In this document: piece after piece, positions 47,201 through 58,369 of the stretch | How positions within the stretch are numbered: position 1 is the stretch's first letter | How the letters are laid out: each line of letters starts with the position of its first letter | Assembly (NCBI GenBank): GCA_000310025.1 | Contig: FN649738.1 | Location: 2,506,034 to 2,570,033 of the forward strand | Source: Ectocarpus siliculosus | Lineage: Eukaryota; Sar; Phaeophyceae; Ectocarpales; Ectocarpaceae | Reading direction: 5' to 3' | Length of the DNA stretch: 64,000 nucleotides | Made by a program: the position numbers and the translations under genes | The notes under the pieces: generated by a model | Seen by the model: the letters and a program-made list of their open reading frames with translations, nothing else | Database searches by the model: none | What the model was told of the DNA's origin: nothing

Positions 47201-50200
47201 ATTAGAGATCGGCTTGAACCATCGAGGCACTCAGTGGAGTTCAATACGTTTCACTTATCATGTGGAATGGGGGTCGGATTGCATTTATAAACAGCAGCTA
47301 TCACCACCATTGCTATCATCACCGTCGCCACCAGCAGAACAACCGTAACAGCAGCAGTAGCACCAGGCAACAACAGCGACCAAGTTACAAACACAACCCA
47401 AGGACGCGCACCTTTCGCGCCAACGAGCGAGTGGCGGCATCCTCCCTAGCTCTCCGGTCCGCCAGCCGTGCCTTGCCAATTTCCACCTTGGCCTGTTGTT
47501 AATGTTTCACAAGCGAACCGCCGCGAAGACAAGTGTGTCGAGACAATCGCGTATGAATAACACTAAATCCTTTCGACTCCCTGGAGAGCACCAAGATAAT
47601 GTTGACTACAAAAGGGCCCGGTTAGTTCTGGAGCGCCAAACGGTTCTCGGCAAGAAACGACGTGCAGTTGGAAAACCGGCACCTAGATCCATCCTAAACC
47701 GTGAACAGATAAAACATTCACCACCTAGCAGTGATTCTAGAGCCGTTCGCCGCAAACAAGACACAACCGACGACCTTGGAGCCTGATACCTCAGGTTAGA
47801 AGGGGTATGCGAACAGTGAGGGATGCCGGGTGCAAGTGGGAAGCATGTTGGTGGCCTATACCTGTAGGGCGGCATCTTTGGCCTGCCGCTCCCTCTCCAC
47901 AGCCACCCTGGCCATCTCGGCGTTGTAGCGCTCCAGGCCCGTGCGCAGCAGGGCGGCCATCCGCTCGTGCTTGCACGACACGGAGTAGCTTCCGGGATCG
48001 CTCGGGCCGCGGTGTTGGTCATTCGCAGAAACGTACGCGTAGTCCTTGGCGGTCCTCTATCCTCCACGACACACGACGATGAGAATAAGTTGCGGCATTC
48101 ATGAGCGTGAGAACGATAAGGGACACAGTGGGTTTATTCAACACCTGCTTGATATGTTGGTGCCATGGGTCACCGTTGGAAAAGCACTCCAACAAGACCA
48201 TATTGTGTGTGCAAAGGCATTCATAGAAAAGTGAGTGGCGACTGTGTTCATTGACAGACGACAGAATGAATATGCACCACGAAACCATTCTGCTTTTTTT
48301 TTCAATTCGTAGAAGCCGTTCGTGTTGTCTTGCGCAATCGCCACCCTCATTTCCCAGAACTTAACAAAGTAAGTGCTGTGCGTTCGGTTCCATTCTACCT
48401 GTCTGCAGAGCTGCTCCGTGCACCGCTGCTCAGAGTGAAAGGTGCTGCGCCCGCACACCGCCGCGGTGTTGGGCAAGGCCGCCCGCTTCGTGACCCCGAA
48501 TCCCAGGGTCTGCATGTACCCGTCGGGCTCCAAAAGTTGATAGACAGCATACCTGTCGTGTTGGAAAACCGTTTTTTTTGGAGCGGGTGGAATGAAAGAG
48601 CGCCGGGGGGCTCAACCGTTGGAGTCTCAAGCATGGTACAGAAAGAAGGGACGTCTGAACGGCGGGTTGAAGGTATGTTTCCGACGATCGCCCACCCCAT
48701 TATTCGCACCTTCTAAACCCCTTCTCGTCCACCTCTTCCCAGTCTCTGCGATGTCGGACCCATTCCTGCTCTTTCCTGGCCTTGCGGCTACGCTTCACTG
48801 CCGCCCCGCCCCCACCCCTCCTGTCCCCCGCCAAGGCCTCCGGCGGAGAAAAATCGACCTTCTTTTCCGCTTTGGTGAGGATGATGGCGTCCGGCGCGAT
48901 GTGGCCGCCGAGGTCGGAAACGACCCCTTCCTCAAGAACCACTCCCGGCGGGATCATGACTCGGGGCACGACATCCAGGGCGTCCTATTGTCGAAAGGAT
49001 GCGGGCGGCGGGCGAGTAGCTAGATATGTTGTACATTCACGTATGTGGCGCTGGATAGCGTTCATGGTTCGAATGGTGTTGTGAGGTGCCATTGCGTGGG
49101 TATAGACACCTTGTTGCCTGTGGATCGAGCGCATTCTTTTGTGGTACTCTGAAATATTTACATCACCCGTGGCACGTTATCGAGAGCTTTGATTTAAGAT
49201 GGGAAACTAGCTGACTGAGACGATATACCAAACATCTATTTACTTAATTGCTTGTGCTTTCTTTTGCGGAAGCATCCATCGAAGGTCCAGAAAACGATGA
49301 CAGTCACCCCGCCACTCCCAACAACTTGTTGCGCGTTATGAGGAGAAAGCTTGTACGTTCAGCGTGAAAACGGGATATTGACAGAACAAACTTATTCATT
49401 TGTTTGCGATGACACACACACGTCATGACGCACGACAACTAGACCCCAGTTGTTGAACCGCGTTTTTTCTTCGGTACCTCGTCGGGAGCGGGTTCCGGCT
49501 CGAACGGCTCTCGCTCCCACGCGATCACCAGAGGAGTGAGCTTCGGCGTGTCCAGGGCGAGCGCGACCACCACCATAACCGAGTCGCTCGAGGACTTGGA
49601 CGCGTCGCGAAAAAACGATGCGACAGCTCTTGTGCGCTCGGACGCCTGCGAAGAGAGTTCCGATTACAATAAGTGAATAATATTCTTGGTAATATAGTTT
49701 ACAACGTACACCAGCTGCGTTCTCGAGAGAAACAATCACACTTGCAATGCGACAGGGTGTTGGGCCTTGTGTGTGGGAGGAGGAAGGAGGAGGGAGGAGG
49801 AGGGAGGAGGAGGGGAAATGAGGGGGGGGGGAGAGGGTAGGAGGGGGAGGGAGGGGGGGGGCTAGCTTTTGGAATAACTCTCACGCTTGGTGAAGGCCGC
49901 CGCCGCCAAGCTCGAATCTCTCAAAAACTTCGGTGAACGTCGCCACTAATCATGTGGGCTCTGACGCCTATAGTAGGCAGAGTCTACCCTGCAGAGAACC
50001 AAAACTTCAAGCCATACGTGTCCGGCGGGGAGGACGTGAATTTTAGGAAAGGAAAAGGGTCAAGCGCTTGGCGGACAAAAACCGAACCACGGTAAACACG
50101 CATGCGAGTCACAAATGGTGCGCCGGGACGGAGAGTTACTCATGGTGACAAAGCACGGTTTCCCTCACCTGAGGATAGTGGAAGGTAACCCCCATTTTCC

Positions 50201-53200
50201 CGATATTGCAGGTGCCGGGTACCTCTCGACTGTGACCTCTTCGCCCGCTGACTCGCATAGAAAGCGGCTCTACCCTGCCGGCATCGAGCAGTCAAAACAG
50301 TTCGGAAACAATATATAACTGTAGAACAAAGTTTTCCACACACCAAACACCTGTTTTTGGCTCCGGCGACACCTTTCCGGCTTACATGAACAGTTGCTGC
50401 GCAGAGAAAGCTAACTAATCCTCCTGTTCTTCCTACGGAAGATCTACTTCACGCCTTGAAATCAATCACAGCGGTTTCAAATCACGCGCAGTAGTTCAGA
50501 CTGTAGGAATGGAAACCACTGCATTAGTTCGTAAATGATGTTATGAGTGTAACCTGTCGGCTTCTTCTTCCCACGTTTCAGCCAGGCTTTGCTCCGCGTT
50601 GTCGGGAGTGATGGACGTGCTAGGAATGCCTTCCACTGATATGGCGGAAGATCGCCTAACATAGTGCACGAGACGGGCCGCATGGAGTCAGGTTGATAGT
50701 CAAGCAGTTGCTGTTGGTGGAGGTAGCGTTGGTGTTAGTGTGGTGGTGGCAATGGTGGATGCATGGTGGGGGTGGTTCCGCGTTGTTTGCGTTACCGAAA
50801 AAGTTGAAGTGCGATGTCCTCATCGGCAAGTCAAAAACCTTCCTATGGTCATGGCTGAACGCCGCGAGCAAACGATACGCGCATAGGGCACAACTCCGGC
50901 AAGAGGCAGCGACATGAGCACACTAAGCGACCGCATGGCACGACTTTTGTATGCCGTTGTTTGCAAGCCATGCATCACACCGCCGAGTCTTGCTGACAAA
51001 CATGTGTTCGCACTTGCTCATGCTCCGCGCCCTCCCAGATCACTCACCCCCGCCCGCCGCTGCTCCCCAGGCGCACGAGAGACAGCAGAATTTCCGCCCT
51101 GCTTTCCTGCGCCAACAAAGCCACCGCCAACCCATCCACCGCCATAGACGTAGCAGAGCAACCTGGAGCTGATTCTCTTCCAGGTACTACCACCGCTTCT
51201 CTTTGCCCCTCGGGCCCAAAACTTTGCGCTGGCACCAGAACAAGTGGCATGGCCATAGAAGACAGGCCTGTCATACAGGAGGAGAACAGGGCGTTCGCGC
51301 AGCGCGGGGGGGTTAGGGGTGTCCGTTTACTCTAACTCGGGAGAAAAACAACTCAGGCGGAGACGATTCATGCTCCTCTCAGTCGATTGAGATCTTTTGC
51401 GGGGACACACGACTTTGGTACCCAGCTGTGGAACAAAGTTAATTGTGATCAAGCATAATGTCGCAAGGCGCTACGCTTTAACGATAGGGGGAACTGATGA
51501 TCACACACTTGTTCACGGAAAAGTGATACTGTAGCGTATAAAAGTGAATGCGTTCGCGGTTGGTTTGGGGCCAGACCCTGACAAATTCCACGCCCATGTA
51601 CTACGGGCCATTGGGAGGCGTCCGAGGATTGACGTTCGTTTTGTCTTTCACGAACTGCGCTGGACGACGGGGGTAACCAGAAAGCCCATTGTGGTGGGCT
51701 CGTTTTGGCGAGTGATAAAAGGCATTGTGCCGACATTCAACGGAAGTGCGTCACTTCAAACGTTGTACAGCACACGACCTTTGACACGGCACCAGCCCGA
51801 CTTCACCTAATATAGACACACCTTGGCACTCGTCAGTCTTCTCCGGATGTGGTCCAAACGCAACCATGTCCACAAGATCATCAAGAGCCTGCTGGTGTGC
51901 ACTTTTCTCCCTCACCGCGTCGCCGTCCCCTCCTTCACTCGCGGTTGCCCCCTCTCCTCCTTGAATCGACTCCGGCACAGGCCACCTTTCCTCCTCTCCT
52001 TCCCGCTCAGCCTGCTGACGGGCGGCATTTCGTCTTTCTTCGATCGGAGGAGAACCGTCATCGTCATGCTTACCAGGTCGTGGCAACCAGCTGGTAGGTC
52101 TCCCCTCAGGCGGAGGCTCGTCCCACGGCAAGGCAGCGCCCGGGCGCAGCGACCGTCGCCATCGTCGCCGCTGCCACAAGCTCTCCGCCGTCAGGATCAC
52201 GCGCCGCCTGCCCTCGCGCCGAAGGCTTTCTCGCCCCTCCTGTCGACCATCCATCTCCGGGGCAGCAGAGAGGCCCGCTGGGTACGCGATGACCTCTAGC
52301 AGGACGTTGCCCGCGGTCATGGCTGCTACCTTCGCGCCGTCTTCGATGGGGGTGTCGGCAACGCTGGGAGGCGTTTTTCCTCCTTCCGAGGAAGCCGACG
52401 AGGCAAACACCTGAGTTTTGTTTTTTGTGTTCGACCGGATTCTGAGCATCGAAGGGACATGCCTGTCATGCGCGTGGTGACGAGCCAGTTGTGTATTGAG
52501 AATATAGCAGTGCATTTATTTTTGGCGGCTATTATGCTGTGGACGGGTGAATGTGAAATAAATCAGGACATATAGCGCCAACACCAGACCAAACATGAAA
52601 AGAAAAACAACGTCTTGGGGAAATACGCACACAAGACGGCGCTGAAGCAACACCTCCCAAACTAAGCTTCAAATGCGTCTGCCCTTGTAACGTTTCCTTC
52701 TATCTTCTTGCGTTGCAACGAGACGCACACATCGTCGCTGTAGACCTGATTCTCAAGCGAACAAGCAAACACTTACAAACGTGTTCGCAGTTGCGGCGGA
52801 ACTCTGTACCTGTCTGTTGGACTAGGACAGAAGCTGATCGTGTCGCGTAGCGACGCCAGAATGGACTGTAAGTGTGACGATAACAACATCGATGACACCG
52901 ACCCAAGCCGTAACCGCAACTGCAGGGGCAGGAGCGACAGCAGGACGGTGGCAGCAACACCGACAACAACAGGGACAAAAAAGAGCGACAACGGCAGCCA
53001 GCGACGACGAGCTCACCTCTACTATCGATAACACTTTCCGGGTGACTCCACCATGGTCATCCAGCACGGGGACCCGAACACCCTTCCGCAGCACCAGCAA
53101 CCTTCCTAGCCCTCCTTTCTCCGCGGATTCGATTCCTGATGGAATGGTTGCTCGTCCGCTTTCTACCTCCCCTCTCTTCTGCTTTGACGACGCTGAGGCA

Positions 53201-55723
53201 GCGTCCACAGCCCCCGGCGACGAAAGGGACATTCCCGCCGTCGACAAAGGGCCGTGCGCGGAGAGTGCGTCTCCTACAACCTTTGCCACCGCCACGTCCC
53301 CGACCATCACTCGGGTTTCCGACCCGTCGTATGGATGATAACTCGAAATCATCCATGTAGCTTCTGGCGGCGGCGGCGGCCGCGACGGCTGCCCCTGTGA
53401 TGCAAGTCCCGCTTGGTCTATCAGTCCAGTTTTGTCCCCTCTGTGGTCTTCCCGTGCTGTAGCGACTAACGTTCCATCGCTCTTGTCTGGAGGCTCTAGA
53501 TCGGTATAGTCAGCGGGGCCGCCATCCTCGCCTGGTGTGAATTCCATGCCTGGTGGCGGTAGAGGCGGCGGTGGAGGTGCAAACCGAAGCACACGGAGCA
53601 CTCTCGTGGACATGTCGAGCCAGGAACCTGCATCCCCCCCGCCGCCTGTGGCACTCCTGCGTCTCGAGGCGCCACCTCCACCGCCACCAACGCTTCGCCG
53701 TCTAGTACTGCCAGCGCCACCGGTTGAAACGGTGGCAAGGCGCCGTCTCTCCGAGGCTAGGACGGCCAGCGCCGGTGACGCATGCGGCGCGGGCGGAAGC
53801 TCGGGCGAATCCCCACCCTCTGCGCCGTCGTCGGTCAGAGAGTTATGTGCCGCTAATTGAGTCGCCCCCCCTCGAGTCCCTGCCGACTGTTGTCCCTCTA
53901 GCTGGTTTGAGCTTGTGGCGGTTTCAGAAGTTAGCTGTCCTGGCCATGACGAGGAGTCCTGAGCAGCGCCAGAGTAGAAAAATGCTCCTCGGAAAGCGCG
54001 CTTGGGCTGGACGGACTGGATTTGCGACTGTGACGCGGCGATAGCGACGCTATCCCGTCCGCCATCCAGCCCCCTGCGTGACGGGTTTGCGCCCGGAGTC
54101 GTCGCCTCTAGTTGGTCGATTTCGTTGCCGTAACTATGACCCCCGCCGCCGCCGCCACCGCCACCATCGCCGCCACCGCTAAGAACACCGCCACCATCAA
54201 CGGCACCGATACCGCCCTCTTCTTGGCTGACGGCGGCTCCGCGAACCATCCGACGAAACTCCGGGTGGTGGGCGAGGTTGGTGAGCCACACCGTGTGCAC
54301 GTCGGTGATGAAGCGCTTCATCTTGTTGCGAGCGCTCGCGCGGAGCAGGCAGCGGGTGTTCTCTCGCTCCAGCTGGTTGTAGTAGGCGACGTAGAGGGGG
54401 TGCCGGTCCACCTCTGGCACCGCGACGACCTTGGCACCCGAAAAAGCGCACATAGATGTAGTGATAGATAAGCGCCAGAACTAACGGTACGTACCCACGT
54501 CCACGTTGTTGGGGGGGTGAGGATAGCTTCTTCTGATATGGTGCAAGGAGGTTCTGTTTCTTTTTGCTTGAATTCCCTCTTGGGGGTTTTCGTACGATCT
54601 ACCCCGTATTCACCTCTCCCGGCTCCCTAGAAATAGTTCTTCTCAGCGGGTTTTTGTATTAACTTGCCGCTTTTGATCGGTTGTGACAACAGAATTCCAT
54701 TTATTTTCGACTGGATCAAGAAACACGAAATCTACAGACACCATTGATCAACACACATAAAAACACAACGAATCACACCCGAGCGAAGCAAACCCTTACC
54801 CGCGGGTAATAAAGTCTCTTCGTTGGTGGGCGACTGGATTCTTGCTTCAGAATCACACTAGTTGTCACTCACTTGGCCGTAGTCCTTCTCGAGCGCTTCC
54901 GAAACCTGCTCCTCGAGGCGGAACGCCTGGTACGCCTCCTCCCTCTCCCGCTCGGCCCTGTACTTGACCCTTAGGTCATCCGAGGACCATGACGTCACTC
55001 CCTGACCCTCCGTCTCTGCCGCGCCCTTGACCCTCTTCGGCTTCCTGGTGGCGTGGGGGCTTTTCCCGGCTGATCGGCCTTTTCCGATCACCTTGGGTTT
55101 CATTCGGATAGGGTAAGGGAACCACACGAAGCGAGTAGAGAGGTGGTAGATAGAGGCTGATTCTCAGGAGTAAAACTAGGGGGGGTTCGTTTGCCGTGGC
55201 AACTCAAGGATAGGTGAGAGGGTTTTGAAAGTAGGCTGACGTGAAAACCACCAATGGCTGATAGGAAGCATCTACATGCATATCATAGACAACGCCCCAA
55301 GAGCCTTCAGCAACAGCTTGAAAAGGAGTTGATCGCCTTTGTGGTAGCAGACAGGCTTCGTTTGTGTCCGTGTGAAAACAAATATGCTCGAATTTCCCTC
55401 ACTATGCCCCGACTTTCGCCTGAAATCTATTTGCATGAGTCACGGGGAATCAGCAATCAAGTTCTCCGTAGCAGGATGATGGACACATAAAACCAGGTAT
55501 GGCGGCAATATGTTTGTCCGTGTGCCTTGTGCATGCCGTTGCAGAGGCAAAGAAACAAAGCACGCACGCCACGGTTGCCGCCGCGCACCTTCGAGGCGTT
55601 GACAACTCGCATGTTGGCAATGCCCCCGGCCTCCTCCTCATCTTCCCCACCGCCTCCGGCACCGGCGAGCGGATCATCATCCTGATTGGAAGCTCTTCTC
55701 GGCGGCTTCGTGAGCTCCGCCAT
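41052..55723 (-). CDS. Coiled-coil, WW-like and ankyrin-repeat protein
   Basis: Minus-strand exons: 55723-55589 (ATG, MAELTKPP), 55091-54873, 54429-53017, 52410-51822, 51228-51048, 50655-50554, 50247-50223, 49645-49478, 48984-48733, 48527-48399, 48044-47862, 47492-47412, 47111-46987, 46395-46237, 45384-45105, 44539-44408, 43541-43218, 42881-42756, 42359-42273, 41690-41583 and 41159-41052. All phases agree and the sum is 4926 nt, 1641 residues plus TAA. Order: acidic N-terminus, charged helix with RAEREREEAYQAFRLEEQ, a long Gly/Ser-rich exon, unknown middle, a WW-like motif near residues 1176-1208, more charged helix and three ankyrin-type units at 1541-1641. Ankyrin and WW modules bind other proteins, so a scaffold role is likely; partners are unknown. 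It may resemble IQ-and-ankyrin proteins of protists, but no clear IQ motif was found. One intron uses a GC donor. Confidence 0.82.
44213..44266 (+). repeat. CT dinucleotide microsatellite
   Basis: About 26 CT copies lie in the intron between the ankyrin-gene exons at 44408 and 43541. Confidence 0.97.
45915..45979. other. Hairpin and perfect palindrome in an intron
   Basis: CCCCTCGGAAC (45915-45925) pairs with GTACCGAGGGG (45941-45951) with one mismatch. Directly after it AGAGTATAC-TT-GTATACTCT (45960-45979) is a perfect inverted repeat. Both lie in an intron of the ankyrin gene. They could be the relic of a small element or a structured RNA segment; no function is visible. Confidence 0.6.
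46237..47111 (-). other. WW-domain-like motif split by an intron
   Basis: Joined across the intron, GSWEQRKDLGGSVFYFC, then LPEPF and SWDPPECW give W - about 26 residues - W-x-PP with a central FYF. This is the spacing and core of a WW domain, which binds proline-rich ligands. The usual N-terminal LP pair is absent, so the match is partial. Confidence 0.5.
49779..49861 (+). repeat. G-rich tract with quadruplex potential
   Basis: A run of GGAGG, GGGAGG and poly-G blocks lies in the intron between ankyrin-gene exons 50247-50223 and 49645-49478. On the transcribed minus strand it is C/T-rich and lies some 130 bases before the acceptor at 49646. Confidence 0.85.
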
Positions 55724-55947
55724 TGAAACCGAAAATAAAGGACTGAGTGGGTTGTGAACAGCCGGAAACGAAATTGGTCAACATCCACCATAGGAACAGA
55801 ACTGTTTCACGGGAACCGTTAACTCGCGAGTGCCAGCATTACTTTGACCTCTTCTTTGGCATGTGCTCTGATCTACACGCAGCAAGGACTGATTCCTCAT
55901 GACGTGCCACAAGGTGAGGGAGTTAAAGCGATTCAAAATTGAAGGCT

Positions 55948-57989
55948 TCAAGATCTCCCGACACTGCAACAACAATGACAACCTCATTTCCAACGACATG
56001 ACCGACAACCACATCAACATCAACAACAACAGCAACAAACGGCAACAACAATAACAACTACTCCGACCAACCTGACTGTCAAGCGACCATCTATCTTGGC
56101 CACGGGGACAACTGTCCGGGTCATTCCTTTGGCCCCATTTGCCGCCGACCCTTCGCCGCCGTCTCCAGTCCCGCTGCGTGCTTGGCCGGCACCAGGAGCG
56201 CTATCAGCGGTTGGGGGTACAGAACGAGAGGTGGCAAGAGAAAATAACCTCGCAAGCGAAATTCCTGTAGACATGAGCGAAGACGTGCATGTTTCCAACA
56301 TTTTGCGCCCTGAGTGACAACCTCGGCACTCAGCTATGGGATGAATAAAACCACAAGGATAGCGTAGATCCATGAGAAACCTGATGGTCACACCAAGCCA
56401 CTGCGACTCTCAAGACACCACGGTTGGTGAAGATGCGCTACCGCTCACTGGTTTCTCACCTAAGCGTCAGACCACCGGCGCGGCGGCTTATTTGTGGTAA
56501 CCTCCGGCCTGCCATTCCGGCCCTGCCTCCCGCATCACTCCCTTCGGCGGCATTTGTCCCACCCTCGCTCAGCGCTGGAAAACTCGAGCCTGCATCAGAC
56601 GAGTATAGGCGCACAATTGACCGTCAGCGCGTTTTGTTCGCGACGCTGGTAGTCAGGGCTTTGGGCTGGAGCGGAAGGTTGCCGAGTTTCCGCATCTCTG
56701 GACACAAGCCCGTTAGGTTTGGCGGTGAAGACGAAAGTGATCGAGGCTTAGAGCGCCGCGAAAGATGTTTGCTGCTACTTATTAGGGTTTAACCTTTGCT
56801 GTCCTATCCACCATGAACGTAGTACATCAATCTTAACCCTAAGCCAAGTACCGCCACCCGAAAAGGTCAGAGAGTCGTGGGTGTCGCGGTACCGACACGT
56901 ACCAGCTGCTTCTGAGCCGTCGAGCCGGCGATGTCGCGAAGGTCGCCGTGTCGCCCTGACCCCAACCACCATTCCACTGGGGGCTATTTCCATTGTTTTG
57001 GAGGCCAGTTGGTCGCCCCATTCCTCGGTCTCAGGTGGAACCTTCGCAAGGACGGACAAAACGTTAGGGGCAGGATAGACTCTCCCAATCTCCAACTTGA
57101 GCGGGGCGCCATAGGACTCCAACACCTCATGCGAAAACGCCTTTCGTGACCTCGCGTGGATCTCTAGATTTACTTTCCTGTTGCGGTTTGGGGGAGTCCG
57201 TCTGGGTCCTGATACACGTTGCTAGCCAAGGTTTACGTTATGATTAGCACGGTCATACCTGTCGGCCATGTTATGGCTGAATCCGCCCGTACTGGTGGTA
57301 CGAACTACCTTGCTGCGTGCGCTACTTCGTGTTGACTGTAGGCAATAAGCTCAATGGACAATAGATGTCCTAGCCGGGCATACACCTATCGAGATGCCGG
57401 TCTAGTTTAAGCAAGCATGCACAAACCAAGACGACGAACGATGTATAAGACTAAATAGTTGGCGAGATGTCATGCACATCGTACAAATGTCGGCCCTGAC
57501 TGAAGTTCGTTGTATATCCACAATGCTGCTGTTCATACATACCTCGATCACGAACTTTTTTGGCGGATCGACATCCGCGTTAGTCCCAAGCCTCCTTGCC
57601 AAGTTCTGCTGGCGCTGAAGCTCTTGCATGCGTTTTTTGTTGGCGTTCGTGAGAACCTGCGTTGCACGCACATACGACAGTTTGGTAGATGCTGTTAGAA
57701 ATAGCGAGCGCCCATTAGTGAAGCGTATGCATTGAACTATGTACTGTACAACACGTTGTATACGGCATCCCGCACCGTCCGCCGCGATCTCCTTTGCGCG
57801 CAAACGTCATTTGGACGGTACATCATGTTACGTACGACGGCCGAAACGAGAGCTGGCACCCCCTACAGTGAAGCGTATGCCTACAACTAATGGGTACCGT
57901 ACCTTCCGTGCCGTCATCTCCAGCCCACGGATAAACTCCCTCGTATCATCATGCGCGGTGGTCGTCTTTGATCCCAAGACAGAAGTCAT
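55948..57989 (-). CDS. Small protein of unknown function
   Basis: Minus-strand exons 57989-57903 (ATG, MTSVLGSK), 57656-57543, 57125-56903, 56264-56072 and 55963-55948 join in phase to 633 nt, 210 residues plus TGA. The sequence has a helical, basic segment (NANKKRMQELQRQQNLARRL), a central FVIEVLESYGAPLKLEIGRV region with hydrophobic alternation, and a Gly/Ala-rich end. No family was recognised. The reading frame also runs upstream of 57989 to an acceptor near 58098 after a long CT-rich tract, so an earlier first exon is possible. The last exon is very short and could instead be skipped, joining this gene to the ankyrin gene only 225 bases further on; codon phase argues against that. Confidence 0.5.
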
Positions 57990-58369
57990 GGTATCCTCGT
58001 AAGAGTAGATTCTCAGCGGTAGCGAAACAGCAGTTCCACTGGGTGCTAGATTCACACCAGGCCCACAGATTGGCGAGCGAGCACCAACGCTTTCACCTCT
58101 TGAGCAAGAGGAGGAGGAGGAGAAAGGAGGAGAATACGGGGCGGGGGAAGCGGCGCAATTAGAAGGTTTTTGTGCCCGTTCGGGTGAAACGCAAAGAAAT
58201 GCGGCGAGATTCCGAAAAAATTCGACGGGCGCGGGCGTTAGCTTCCCTTCTTGCCCCCGCACACCCTGCCGTCCCGCTCCTATCTCTCTACCGATACCCC
58301 GACTGTGCTAAACTCAGCACACTTAGTTTCGCGGAATCGAGTAGCCTTAAGGTACCACGAAAGGGAGAA
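57990..58369. promoter_or_regulatory. Short divergent interval between two gene starts
   Basis: Only about 380 bp separate the proposed ATG codons of the minus-strand gene at 57989 and the plus-strand gene at 58370. If both starts are right, this is a compact bidirectional promoter. The interval contains a CT/GA-rich stretch near 58101-58140 that could equally be the polypyrimidine tract of a minus-strand acceptor. Confidence 0.35.
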
